From contig JACATO010000629.1 in assembly GCA_018389105.1 (NCBI GenBank), positions 372,001 through 436,000 of the forward strand: a DNA stretch of 64,000 bases, read 5' to 3'. Under the pieces are notes generated by a model. That model saw only the letters and a list, made by a program, of their open reading frames with translations. It ran no database searches and was not told the origin of the DNA. The stretch's first letter is position 1. The number at the start of each line of letters is the position of its first letter. Shown here piece by piece: positions 46,165 to 58,200 of this stretch. Source of the DNA: Nautilus pompilius. Lineage: Eukaryota > Mollusca > Cephalopoda > Nautilida > Nautilidae. Position numbers and translations under genes: made by a program.

Positions 46165-49100
46165 GGTTTGTGCTGTCTACTTTCAGTTCAGGAAAGACAA
46201 CTGCTTGTACTCTCAACAGATGCTTTTGTCGATTTTCCATGGCTGGCAGTCTGTTAAACCAAATTATTAATTAACCTTTTTTTCCAACTAAAATCAAAAG
46301 AAATCAAAAGGTTAATAATAATAATAATCTGTAGAGTGTAGAAGGGTGTAACTCAGTAACTGTTTTAAAAGGGACTTGATAAATACTGTGTGTATACTGG
46401 GACCATAAATCAGACTTCCTGTCCTTTTTTCCATACTATACTATACTATTATTGCAATTTCAAAATCCTTAATTTCCTCTGGCAGACACCAATCATTCAA
46501 GAACATCTTTTTAAGGAATTCTTTTCATTTCTTACTCTTTGACAATTATTAAGATAATCAGTGCCAAACAAACGAGAACTGTCACTTGACATCAAATCAG
46601 GTTGCTATTTTTGGAATTTTCTACTACTACTAGTGCTGAGGTGTGCCTGAGCATAGAGAAAAAAGGTTGAACCTTCCAGGTGCCATGATTGGCTTTCAGG
46701 TGAGGTAAAATTATCAGTGACTGGAGCCTTTGATCCGTGTGAAGTGTTTGGCTGGTCTGAGTGAACTATCTACCCAGAGAGAGCCCCCCCACCCTTCCAC
46801 AGAGACTAGAAGATTTTAAAAGGTTACTAGGGTCCAGAGACCTGCGATCAGTCAGTTGTAGTTGGGTGAGAGCGAACATCCACGATTATCCCTTATCATG
46901 AGCCCTGTCTGTGTACCCGCCTAGGTAAAGCACAACTTGTCATTAGCCATTTGAAACCTTGATAAATTTCTTTTGAAAAAAAAAAAGAAATGATATTTTA
47001 TTTGTAAACTTATTTTTTACACGAGAATATTTTTTTTTCTCTGATTAGGTTAGATGAGTGTGCATCCTCCTCCCTGTCCTATTTCCTGCAACCTGGGGAG
47101 GGGGGTCCCTATTGTAAGGTACAGCCCTGGTGGAAATTTCAAAGCAGCATTTTACACTTGAATTATTTGAGAGATTTTGTTTAACGTTCCAGTTGAGTGC
47201 ATTTTCCAGATATTTACGCAAAGTCGAGTCTTGTGGCCGACCTCGGCTACTTTCGGCTGAGTAGCTAAAGTAGGTTCCGGACAGCTATGACAAACATCAG
47301 GCATCCAGGTGTGAAAGAATCAAATCAAATAGTTTTACAATCAAAAGGATGGGGGAACCAGCAATTGTCGTAAGTTGTAATGCTGATGTGGAAAGGGCTG
47401 CGTGATTTACGCATCCCCTGCCCATTCACCTCATGACTAGGAGCCTGCCCCTTTAATGGGAAGTCTTGGTTCTGTTAAACACTTTGAATAACTAAGATCT
47501 CTCTCATCCTCCCCCCCCCCCCCCCCACACACAAATCATTCCGGTAAAACCCCTCAAGCCCACTCTATCTCTGTCCAAGCCATCCTCAGCCTCAACAGGG
47601 AATGGCTGCTAAGTTTGTGCCACCTGGTCTAACTAAAGCTTTAAGGTAGTTGCAGTGCAAATAGCGCTGCCCAGGAAACCGAAGCCTTCTGTTTTCCCTA
47701 CCTACCTACCTACCTACCTACTGACCGTACTTCATTCCAAATTTTATTGAATGCTAGGCCATTTTTCTAAATATCAGTGTTCCTCATAAAACTGCCATCC
47801 TAGCTCTGGGAGCTGTTTCTCACAAGTTTACAAGAACTTCGGCACCAGCAGAAAAAGAATCATCACATGCATGTCTTCTCTCCGCGTACTTCCTTTACAG
47901 GACTTTGAAAAGAAAGAAAAATACTATTCACAGTCATCTTCTGTAGCTATAGCAACTACTACCAGCAACCTTTGCCTCACTCCTTGTGGTAACATGTTGC
48001 ACCCGACTCGTACATCAGAGTGCTTATTCCAGTGTAGAATGTACTTGATTCGGCAACCATGGTACTTTCTGATGGCAGTAACGTGAGAGACGGCTACGAT
48101 TCAGTGTTCTCTAATCAGATGCTAACTATGTAGCTTGCCGCTGTCTGGGAAGCATTGAAACTGATAGCCTCTCCTAATATCTCTACTGGTGACCAAACAG
48201 ATATTCTCTCGGGTTGACCAATATTCAATTTTCTGCTTTCTCCTGGGGCTTACAACTGATTTTCTACTCCACGCAAATCATATTTGTTTTAATTGCGCCT
48301 CAGACTATGGTTGGCATCACCAATGACAACCTTTTCACACATTCACAGAATGTTGTTTTGAATTTAAAACATGTTTTCCACATACATATATTCTTCATTC
48401 CTTTTATTTGGCTGGAATTTGAATTTGACATCAGAGTCTCTATCTCAAAGTCGTGGAAAATCTTGTGATTTTTTTTTTTAACCCTTGTGAGAAGTGTAAC
48501 ACTGTTATGGCTTGTCTTCAGTTTGTGAACATCTTTTATTGGCTGTTGTGGACCCCTGCTCTGGACATTTTCCCTGTTGAAGTTGTGATGACTTGGAGGA
48601 AGAACTGAATATGACTTCTGTGTCTTGCAGCTCTAAGGGGCTGGGAATTTTGTTATTTTGTTTTTTTTTTAGGCTTGAGTCATCTGTCTTTTGTTGATGA
48701 CTTCAGTTAACTGACATTGCGACTGCAGCGCAACATGCAGCAGCTTCAGTCTTCATGTTGTACGTTTGGCTATCGTCTCTATGCTCTGCAGCTCTTTCTT
48801 GAGCCTGGAAACGATGGAGGCAGTAGAAAAATTATCCGTTTCCTGTTCAAAACTTACTATGATGCCTCTCTATCTCTGTTGAGAAACTCCATGTTCTTGG
48901 TCTTTTGACAAGATCCTGCAGTAATTCTGCTTTTCTTACTGGGTAATGCAGACACTTCTGCCCTCAGCTGATGCCGAATTAGGGATGCTTTCCCCCTTCT
49001 CTGTTTCTTCTTATGCTCACTCACTCTTTATTTCCCAGCACTTCCCATACAGCATGGAGGGTCTGCAAACGCTATTTACACCTGGTTGATCTCTCCTCTC

Positions 49101-50527
49101 TCTCTCTTTTCACCTTTTCTTTGCTACTTAGCATTCCACTTCTAGGGACTATAGTGAGTACTAAATGCTACCTAGACACTCAATTTTGACTACAAGTTTA
49201 GTACTACACATGCAACAGTTTATTTGAAGTTTTCTTTGTTCCTGGCCAGTGATTTGGAGTATTAAAGGAGAATATATTTTTGGAATGTTTTAGCCTACAA
49301 GCAAACTGCAGATGTGAAAGCTGCTGCATGGAACATTCTTTGTTGCGCTTCTAACAAACCTAGTATGCCTAATGATCTTAGGTCTTTGGGGTGAAGCTTT
49401 CTTTTGTTTTGAATGTTGTTCAGGTGCACCACATTCCAGAAAATTGGGCATTGGAACATTATATTTATCAGGAACACAGTTCAGAAAATGGGGACAGTTT
49501 GGCAGGTTTGTTATTTTAAAAAGGGGGAGATAGAATTTTTTTTCAATAAATGTGTGGAGGCATTAAAGACAAAGCAAGGGAGAAAGTGTTGAAATTCCAA
49601 GTCTATAGATGTTAGAATGAGTGAGTTAGATGAGCTTCTTCCATGGAAAGTCTCATTTTTTGTTACAGGAGACTTTTAAAATGACGCTTCTCCGGCTTTC
49701 TATTTTTTTTTTTATGCTCCAGTAATTCACCGGTCACCTAGAGTTCTGTTCTAATTCAAACTTTACCTTAGGTGGGTGCTGAGGAGTCATCTGTATTTTT
49801 CTCACTTTGTAGCCATCTTTTATCAATTTCACATGGCAGAAAGAATTATACTTTTGGGTGTTGGAAGTCCCTAAAGCTTACTGGGGTCACACATTCCATT
49901 TTTAACAAATATTTGTAAATTTTTTTTCCATACTTATAAAAATATTCTGCACTTGGAGTAGACATTTCAGATTTATGAGTTAAAAAGTCCGGTGCTGGTA
50001 ACGGGCGTAAAGTTGGGGACCAAATTTATTACCTGATTTGCAATAGCTAATGCATCACCGTTAATTTCCTGCTTTTATAAGAAACAACAAGATATAGATT
50101 AAGGTGTGAGCCATAAAGCTGTTTCAACAAAATCTCTCTCTCGTATTAATTCATCAATCACCATATTAAGAATTATTCTCGCTTATAGAGAGAGAGAGAG
50201 AGACGTTCATCAGCTTGTAGTGGTGATGTGTTGCAGAGGCTGAGTGTCCCTTTACTTTTGATAGAAAAGGAAACTATAGTGACTTTGTTTTTAGTGTAAT
50301 TCTACCACTTTTCCAGGTGAATATTTTAGAAGTAATGCTGTAACATCAGTCTTTCATCAACTCACTAGATTACACTATTTTAGTCACGTTGTCTCAATAC
50401 AGTTGAAAATGGAGACAGCAGAGTAACGTGAAGGAAAGTGGTTTTACAGTATCTGTATAAAATTTAATAAATAAAAGAACATATCGTCTTCATCATTATT
50501 ATTATTATTAAGTTAGAAAAATGCATG
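46165..50527. other. Spacer between duplicated segments, no gene recognised
   Basis: Contents: homopolymer C (47512-47526), a (CCTA)n run (47697-47720), small inverted repeats such as CTACTTT/AAAGTAG (47247-47273), and GC-richer stretches at 46700-46930 and 47220-47460. The short open frames have no recognisable domains. Parts of 47800-49100 look like old, decayed repeat sequence, but I could not name it. Confidence 0.45.
47697..47720. repeat. (CCTA)n microsatellite
   Basis: Six tetranucleotide units. Confidence 0.9.
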
Positions 50528-52307
50528 TTTACATCTGGACTAATTTTCTTCATATTTTCAATGCATATAAAATACACTTTTGGTTATAAGTGGACTGATG
50601 GTACACTTAACACTGTCAGATGTGTCACGGTCTCTTGGCTGAATAGATGTATAAATAAATTTATTCACTGCTTCTAACAATTGCTGCTGTGGTTGTAAGA
50701 CAGCTGGTTGCGTAGCTAGTAAAATACAGTTGTACATAGAAAACAAGGATAATCTTTTGACAAAACAATGCAAAGTGTGTGGAAGTTCAATTGTCTTCAT
50801 AATTTACTGTTTTATTCCCATTTAAAATCCAATACTAGAACTATCCGCTGCCAGAGAAATCATGAGAACTTTTTCTAAAGAATGAGGGGATGTCTATCTT
50901 CAGCCAGCTATAGATCTTTCATTTGTAAATTGAATGAAGGAAAACTGCTAGAGGATTTGAAGAGTTGGTAAATGTTTCTGTTTTTTCTTTAATGATGGAA
51001 AAAGAAAGACTTCAGAAAGTATAGTTAAACCATCAGCCAAAATGCAGTGTGATTCAGATCTATTTTTCACTGCTAAAAAAGAAAGGAATGCTGTGTATTG
51101 ATCTTGGCGGATCTTTGCTCACCTTGATTGTTTAGTTTTCTGAAGCAGAGACGTATCACAGATATTATCTTTATGGGGTTTTATGAAGAGCTAAGGAGCT
51201 ACTTTGGTAACACTGCCAAATGAGGTGATAGAAACGAATTGTGAGATATGTACTCTAATAATGGCACTTTTATGGTAATTCAGGTACATTGTTGGCATCC
51301 TTCGATTTATTAATTAGTCGTCAATAGTCCTAATGAGCTACTTGATGCATTCCGATTACTATAGGATATCCAGTGCACCTTGGAAATTGTATATTGTCAT
51401 TTTCAACTCTGTACGAGCAGGTATGGAGTATAATTGTGACAAACGCTGAACTAATTTTACCAGTCAGAATCAATACAGGTATGGCTTTTTAAAGTCAAAA
51501 AGAAAGCTAGGATAAGATGATAGATCTAATTAAGAAAATATTGAATATCTACAAAATGTCATACCTGAGTTTCTTTTATCGACTTACAAAAACAACAGCA
51601 GCAGTCCCAGATGAATTGGAAATTGCTCAGAGAATAATTATTCCTGATGTAGTGGAAACGCTTGATTTCTAACCATATTTCCACTATTTTCTATTGCACT
51701 CATTTTTTAAATATTCGTATTTGTTATTATTTGGCTCTCACTCCATGAATTAATTTTAATACAGAAAAGAAGAGACTTTATAATCACAGTACGAGACGAC
51801 AATTCCTTTTCATTTATTTTGGTGCCAAAGATTCATAACTCAGTATTACTTCATCCTACAAAACTGGAAAGTACATGAGAGTTAACTCCCCATAGGCTAT
51901 CCTTTTTCAAACAAGGTAAATCATTTTACATTAACACCGGAGACTAGATAAATTGAATTTTATTGTTTTTTAAATGCACTGTCGTCTTTACTTTAAAATG
52001 TAATGGTCATGAGGTTTTCATATATTTCAGAAATGCTTATTCTTGTGACATTTGATCTAGGAATTTTTTTCTTTCAGCTGTTGTACATCTTAATGGCTGC
52101 TTACAGTTTTTTTGAATGAAACTTTTAATTGGCAACATCTCTATAGATTATGTTAATGAACTGCACAGAAGCCAGACAGACAGAGAGAGAGAGTGTGTGT
52201 GTGCATTGAATCGTGCTCGGTAAAAGAAATACATTACTTAGTTAATCAAGAGATGTTAATTCTCTACTTCTAGTACAAATACATTGACTTAACTCGAGAA
52301 TGTAGAT
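50528..52307. repeat. Segmental duplication, copy B (5' part, interrupted)
   Basis: Matches 44326-46104 with an offset of about 6.2 kb. It breaks exactly at the hAT insertion; the target duplication at 52300-52307 is ATGTAGAT. The remainder of copy B resumes at 58148. Confidence 0.92.
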
Positions 52308-52590
52308 CAGTGGTTCCCATCCTTTTTGGACTCGTGGACCTTTTTCTAATACTCAAAAGATCTGCGACCCTCTGCTACACTTCCATAATTGAAAAAAAAT
52401 CAAAGAATAAATTTAGTAAAAAAAAAATCTTAAATGGGAGTTTTATTTGAATATATTGACAGTTTTGAGAGAAATTCACCAGAAGAAAACATTTTACTCT
52501 CATCCTTCAACACATCTTTCTTTCTCAAAATTTAGTGACCTAATGTGATGCTTGTTGTTGTATCTGGGTAGTCAGCTTGGAAATTCGCAG

Positions 52591-53337
52591 CTATGTATTT
52601 GCCAAAGCCAACCTCATGTCATCCTCAACATTCAGCCTGCTCCTTGCCTTTGTTTTGATGTGAACAAGAGTTGAAAATCCAGTCTCACAGAGATAGGTGG
52701 AGGCAAATGGAAGCAGAACTTGGAAGGCAAGCATGGTGACATTGGGATATGACTGATACATAGTACACCAGAATTGACTCAGCAATTTATCATAAAACAG
52801 GCCATGTGCCAGGGAATCGTTCCACAGTTCCAAGAATTCATCCTGGACTTCATCGGGAATACTGGCTACATCCAGGAAAGCAGAGAATGAATTTTGTACC
52901 AGAGTAGCAGCAGCTCCTGTGAGCTCAGGGAAGTAATGCTGAAATTCCTTTTCAAGGTGCCCGGTGATCTCATATGGTTCACCTTCAGATTCCCCTACCA
53001 CACTGCCTGAGTTTTTCAAACATGGCAATGTTTCCAAGATTTACTTTCTGACACCAGTTTTGCAGTTTGGATACAAATGCCTGCAGATTGTCTTGAAATT
53101 GGATAATGTGTGCTTCCCTTCCCAGAAGTTTCAGATTCAACTTATTCAGCTGGTCAAAAATGTCTGCTAAGTAAGCAAATCTTTTCATCCAAACTTCATC
53201 ATCAAAGCAAGCCACGAGGTCATGCTTCCCTTGCACTTCCAGAAACAACCTGATTTCATCTTTCAGCTCAAGGACATGATTAACAACATTTCCAGCATAC
53301 AGCAGTGTAGAAGAGAAGAATCTCATGGTCAGAAGTC
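52591..53337 (-). pseudogene. hAT transposase, C-terminal fragment
   Basis: Two overlapping frames (52985-53326 and 52591-53037) encode the helical insert (KDEIRLFLEVQGKHDL) and the C-terminal dimerisation region. A frame change near 53000-53040 and a small loss near 53310, after a TAV-C-W stretch, show that it is defective. Confidence 0.85.
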
Positions 53338-53393
53338 ATGTATTTGCAGAGTTCTTTGAACAGACGGGTGTTGAGGGCCCCAGCTTTGATGTA

Positions 53394-56158
53394 TAGTGCT
53401 CCCTCACCTATTGCGGTTAATGCGTTCCAGACCAATCCGCGAAGTAGAAACCACATATTTATTTAATTATTTAAATATATTTAAACACATTTTAAACCTT
53501 TATATAGCATCCACACACTATTATTAACCTTCTCCACACATTTAATCAGTTATTTTAAAAAAAAATTTTTAAATTTTCATCGGAAATATGACTTCATGGG
53601 GCTGCAAAGCCTAAGACCAAAAATAATTTTAAAAATACTATACTATAAAATATAAAAAAACGTATTATGGGTACTGACCTATGAAGATATGATGATGATG
53701 ATGATAGCTGTGCAGTACTGATGACGATGATGAGATGAATGTAGTACTGCACAGCCAAGAAGAGCATTAAATCTCTTCTACTAGAGGCACTTCGTCAGAT
53801 GATGGTTGTGGTGCATCATCTGATTCCGCTTCCACTTCTGCTGAAGGTGTAGACGTGACCTCTTTTTGATTTTACGAGGAACATAGTTATGGGGAGTTGC
53901 TGGTTCTGCTGCTTCTGGGCTAGCAGGTTTTTATAGACGGACATTAACCCATCAAGCCCATTGCTGAATTGCAATGACCGCATCATCTGTGGGTCCCACT
54001 CTTGAATGACCTGTTCGAGCTCCTTACCAATTCTGACTATCGTTGCAAGATCGAGTGTTAGACCAACCTCCTCTTCAGCCCCCGGTTCATCTTGTTCCTC
54101 TTCCTCTTCCTCGCTCGCAGACTTCGTCAGCTCCGTCAGATCTTCCACCGTCAATGGTTGCGAGTGGGCATCGATCAGGTCATTGATGTCGTCGGAGGTC
54201 ATATCTTCGAAGCCGCCTTGCAGCAATTTTGCCAGCTTCACGGCCTTATCCACAGCTGAGTAGTTTATCTCAGGCGTGAATCCCTTGTAGACGTTTGCCA
54301 CTTCTGGCCATAATCTTTTCCAGCTGGCATTAATTGTCTCGGGTTTCATGTCTTGGATGGCCTTCGGTATGTTGATGAGACAGGTAGCGATTGTGTAGTC
54401 TCGCCAATACGCCTTCAGCGAGAAGTCTTTGTCCGCGTCCATAGATTCAACCAGGTGTTGAAGGGTGTGTCTTGTGTAAAGCGCCTTAAATGCACGAATA
54501 ACGCCTTGGTCCATGGGTTGGATGAGTGATGTGGTGTTCGGTGGCAGGAACTCTACTTTCACACCATACGACAGGTCAATGGCGTGACCTGCATTGTCCA
54601 TAATCAGAAGCGCGTTGAAATCGAGGCCTTTGCCTGATAGATAACGCTGGACCTCTGGGATAAAGCACTGATGGAACCAATCAGAAGTGAGGACTTGTGT
54701 GATCCACGCCTTCTGATTATGCATCCAATACACAGGCAAGACGTTCTTATTCTTATTTTTCAAAGCCCTTGGGTTTTGGATTTGTAAATAAGCCGGGCTT
54801 TCATCATAAAGCCCGCAGCATTCCCACACATGATGAGAGTCTCACGATCTTTCTGGGCTTTAAAGCCCCGGACTTTGGCTTCGTCCTTCATAATGAAGGT
54901 ACGAGACAGCATCCTTTTCCAGAATAAGCCCGCCTCGTCCATATTAAAGACTTGTTCGGGCTTATAGCCGCCGCCTTCTATAATTTCTCTGAACGTCTCG
55001 CTTACGCAATGGTCGGCAGCAACTTTATCGGCAGAGGCGGCTTCTCCATGCAACGAAACGCTTCGAATTCCATTGCGCCTCTGGAATTTGTCAAACCAAC
55101 CCTTGCTGGCAGTGAATGGGTTTGCTTTCTTGGGAGAACTTGGACCTGCTTCGTCGTCGTCGTCGATGTCCATCTCATCTTCCACGTGTTCGTCGGCGCC
55201 GCGATCTTGAGCAAGTTGAGTGTACGTATCATACAGAGACTTCGCCTTTGTGCGGATTGTGTTGCTATCCAGCGCGATATTCTTTTTTCTGCAATCACTA
55301 ATCCAGAGAGACAATGCAGATTCCATCCTAACCATCATCACCTTATTGCGCGACGTTACAACCCTCTTGGCAGTTTTATTGAAAGAAACAGCTGCTGTCG
55401 ATCTTATATTCTTCTCGTCCTTCTTAATATAATGTACCATAGATTCAGTGAGGCCAAAGTGGCGCCCTACAGCCGCCTACGTTCTCCCTTCCTTAAGCAT
55501 GTCGAGAAGTTTCACCTTTTCGACGATGGGTAGAGTCTTCCTTGAGCGCTTGGATTCTGGTTCAGAAGACTTAGAAGATGCAGGATGCTTGGGTGGCATT
55601 GCAGGGATTGAAATAAAGTTCAAACCTTAACGTAAAACAAAAGAGCAGCACCGCAGAGAAACACTACACGCAGCGAGATGTGAAGCCGAAATGGACGAGG
55701 CGAGATGCGGGACAACAGCGCCACAGATGCTGCTGTCACTGAGCCATTCAGCGTCCGGGATACAAAACACCATGCTCTGATTGGCCGCCTCCCAACCATC
55801 AGCCAATAGCGTGCCGAGTACCATCTCACCTGGGCAGAAGCAGCCACAGTTGTACTCCGTTTTCCATACGCTAGCTTCTCTCTTTGTTTTTACTACAAGC
55901 CCGCTACGCCACTACGTAGTTTTATTTAAATTTCGATTTAACATTCTTTTAATAATGTACATATATATATTTTTTTACTTTAATTTGTTTTTTACTATTT
56001 TATAATGTTATTTTTAGTATATTTTACTTAAAAATAATTAAAATAATAAATTTTAAAATTTTATATTTTTTCGAAAATACCGCGACATAGCGAAAAATCC
56101 GCGATATAAAATTAGATATGTATGATTTGAAAACCCGCGATATAGCGAGGGAGCACTG
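53394..56158 (-). mobile_element. Tigger/pogo-type DNA transposon nested in the hAT
   Basis: Terminal inverted repeats TAGTGCTCCCTCACCTATTG at the left and, as complement, CAGTGCTCCCTCGCTATATC at the right are bounded by TA on both sides (53392-53393 and 56159-56160). Its removal with one TA joins the flanks into an open hAT stretch (VNYIKAGALNTRLFKELC), which shows the target was the hAT coding region. Length 2765 bp. Confidence 0.93.
53816..55599 (-). pseudogene. Tigger transposase, frameshifted
   Basis: Start MPPKHPASS at 55599. An in-frame TAG follows LKEGRT near 55480. A long frame (55440-54760) holds the CENP-B-like helix-turn-helix and the first Asp (VFNMDEAG). A frameshift near 54780 leads to a second long frame (54829-53816) with LLIMDNAGHAID and NTTSLIQPMDQGV, the second and third acidic residues of the DDD/DDE core. 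The acidic tail is intact in part. Few lesions suggest a moderately recent insertion. Confidence 0.92.
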
Positions 56159-56159
56159 T

Positions 56160-57000
56160 AATTCACAATTTTGATCAGAATTAAGTACCTCCTGGAAGAG
56201 TCTTACTGGCAAGAGCATATAGGTGAATCATGCAGTAAATGCCCTTTGCTTTGGGAGCAAGTTCTTTCACTTCTGGAAGCCTGACTTCGACTCTAGCATA
56301 GCTGGTGCTCCATCTGTACAAACCCCATAGACGTTTTCCCACTGCAGTCCTTCAGTCACAAAAAAGGTTTTCAAGTACACTACAAATTAGGAATTCTTTG
56401 ATGCCATCTGAATGGATATACTTCACGAAGACATGCAACTGAGAACATGAACTCACATCCATTGATTCATCAACTTGAAAAGAGAACAGTGGAGAAACTT
56501 TGATTTCATCCAAAACCTGCTCTTTCACGTCTACAGACATCTGAAACCCGCCTCTGAATAGTGTCATTGGACAGAGATATTTGTTGCATCTTTTTCTTGC
56601 TGGCTTCCCCAAGAATTAACTTCACCATCTTCAACATACAAGGTTGCGTTTCTCCAATAGTGTGGGGCCTTTTTGTGTTTGGTAATTTCCAATGCGACTT
56701 CATATGATGCCTGCACAACTGCTGCGCTCTGTTGCCGAAAACTTCCTGTAGGATGAAGCCTCTGACATCTGAGGCCAGTCTCGTGGCGCCCAGATCCTTT
56801 TTTAGTATGCTCTGGATGCTTTGTCTCCAAGTGACGTTTGAGTTCTGAAGGTTTCAGAGATTCAGCACTGAGAACTACATCGCACAGAACGCATTGTGGC
56901 TTCTCAACGCCATTGCTGATGACGGTGTTGAAGCCAGGTTTCAGATAGACTTCTGAATATTTACGCTTTTTTTCACCATGGGCGTGGACTTCTGAAAATA
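56160..57000 (-). pseudogene. hAT transposase, N-terminal part with BED finger
   Basis: The BED-type finger (Cys-x2-Cys, later His-x4-His) lies at about 56815-56990. It is followed in shifted frames by AVVQASYEVALEITKHKKAP and by SPLFSFQVDESMDVSSCSQL, which carries the first catalytic Asp region. Several frameshifts are present. Confidence 0.85.
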
Positions 57001-58147
57001 TAAATAATCACTTTCGATGCTCATCATCTGTTCTGATATTTCTAATTACAACGAAAATTCCATCAACACTAGCGCCAGATTTTAAAATTTGTTTTATTTT
57101 TGTAATATTATATTATAATCATATTACAATTATGTTTAAAGAATAATTTAGTTATTTTAAATTTTTTTAACGGTTATTTCATCTTTGGCGTAGTAAGCAT
57201 GGTAGGGTGGCATCCAGCCCGATTTAGGGGACTATTGCCAAAGCGGATGATTGTGAGAAAGCTTTTTGCGTACGTACTAACTGGACAGCCCCCGAGCTTC
57301 GCCTGTCTTTAGACTAAAGAGAAAGCATAAACTTAATTAATACTAACTAAAGCTGAAACTTAAAGCATGAAGGTCCAATAATGCAAAATTGAAATTTAAA
57401 ACTACAACAAAAAAAAAACAAAAGTTTAATCAATACAAATTCAGATGAATAATTACTGGAGAAAAACCAAAGCAACAGAAACAATATATTGTATATTATA
57501 TCAGAAAAAAGGGGGATTATGGTAAATTTCGTCATACGTTTACTGAAGATTATTTTAGTGATTTTTCGGGGAACAACAGCTAAACAGAAACCTACTGGTA
57601 TCAATCAGTGAACTCTACCTCTGATCAGAACAGCTGTGTCGTGTTGGTGCCCAAGTCAGGCTAAGTCGCAGTCCTTGTAGCGGGCTCTGCCCCAGCTGTC
57701 GTGGTCCCAGTCTTTTAGCTGCGGGCCCCCAATGGCGTCAGCCAATGAGAGCGCGGCTCGATTGCGTCGGTCCTACTGTGGTAACAGTTCGAGTTCCGGC
57801 CTTTATCGCCAGCGTGTATTGTCCGAGTTTCTACGAGGGTGGCAGAGCGACAGGAAGCCGCGGGGGGTTGGGGTGATGCAGGTGTGTAACCGCAGAGGCC
57901 TGTGACGCGACCGGGAGGAGTGCCTGCCGTGGGAGACAAGCCTTACACCTTTGGCGCTCGGCCCCCCATCGGCGATACCGGTGTATTGGACGCAGGGTAA
58001 TCTTTGTATACTTTTTTCTGGAAAACAGTGCGTCTTATAAGCCGGCAAATACGGTACATATAAACAAAACAAGTACATACTCAGGAACGATTCCTTGACT
58101 CAGTCATACGACAAAAATTGGAACTTCCAGGGTTCGGCGACCCACTG

Positions 58148-58200
58148 ATGTAGACTGATTGGGTTTAATTGTGTAGGATTTAGAATCACCGGTGTTTGTT
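58148..58200. repeat. Segmental duplication, copy B resumed after hAT
   Basis: ACTGATTGGGTTTAATTGTG and a later TAGAATCACC parallel copy A at 46112-46155 (GCTGATGGGGTTTAGTTATG, TAGAATCACC). Similarity fades by about 58200. Confidence 0.65.

Larger units (their letters stand above)
52308..58147 (-). mobile_element. hAT DNA transposon (ZBED5/SCAND3-type), interrupted by Tigger
   Basis: The left end CAGTGGTTCCCATCC (52308) and right end GGTTCGGCGACCCACTG (to 58147) are terminal inverted repeats of hAT type. They are flanked by 8-bp target copies ATGTAGAT (52300-52307) and ATGTAGAC (58148-58155), differing at one base. Coding pieces on the minus strand, in order: a BED zinc finger at about 56815-56990 (KPQCVLCD, then LKRHLETKH), RNase-H-like parts at 56160-56612, and the C-terminal part at 52591-53337, including the hAT dimerisation end (FASTYLCETGFSTL). 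Without the nested Tigger the element would be about 3.07 kb. A GC-rich non-coding arm fills 57600-58080. Confidence 0.9.

Noticed and set aside
52964..55533. Plus-strand frames of 68-193 codons inside the transposons
   Set aside because: They are the antisense of the hAT and Tigger transposase sequences.
57640..57990. rRNA or 5S-like gene in a GC-rich stretch
   Set aside because: No match to conserved 5S or large rRNA motifs; it lies inside the hAT element's non-coding arm.
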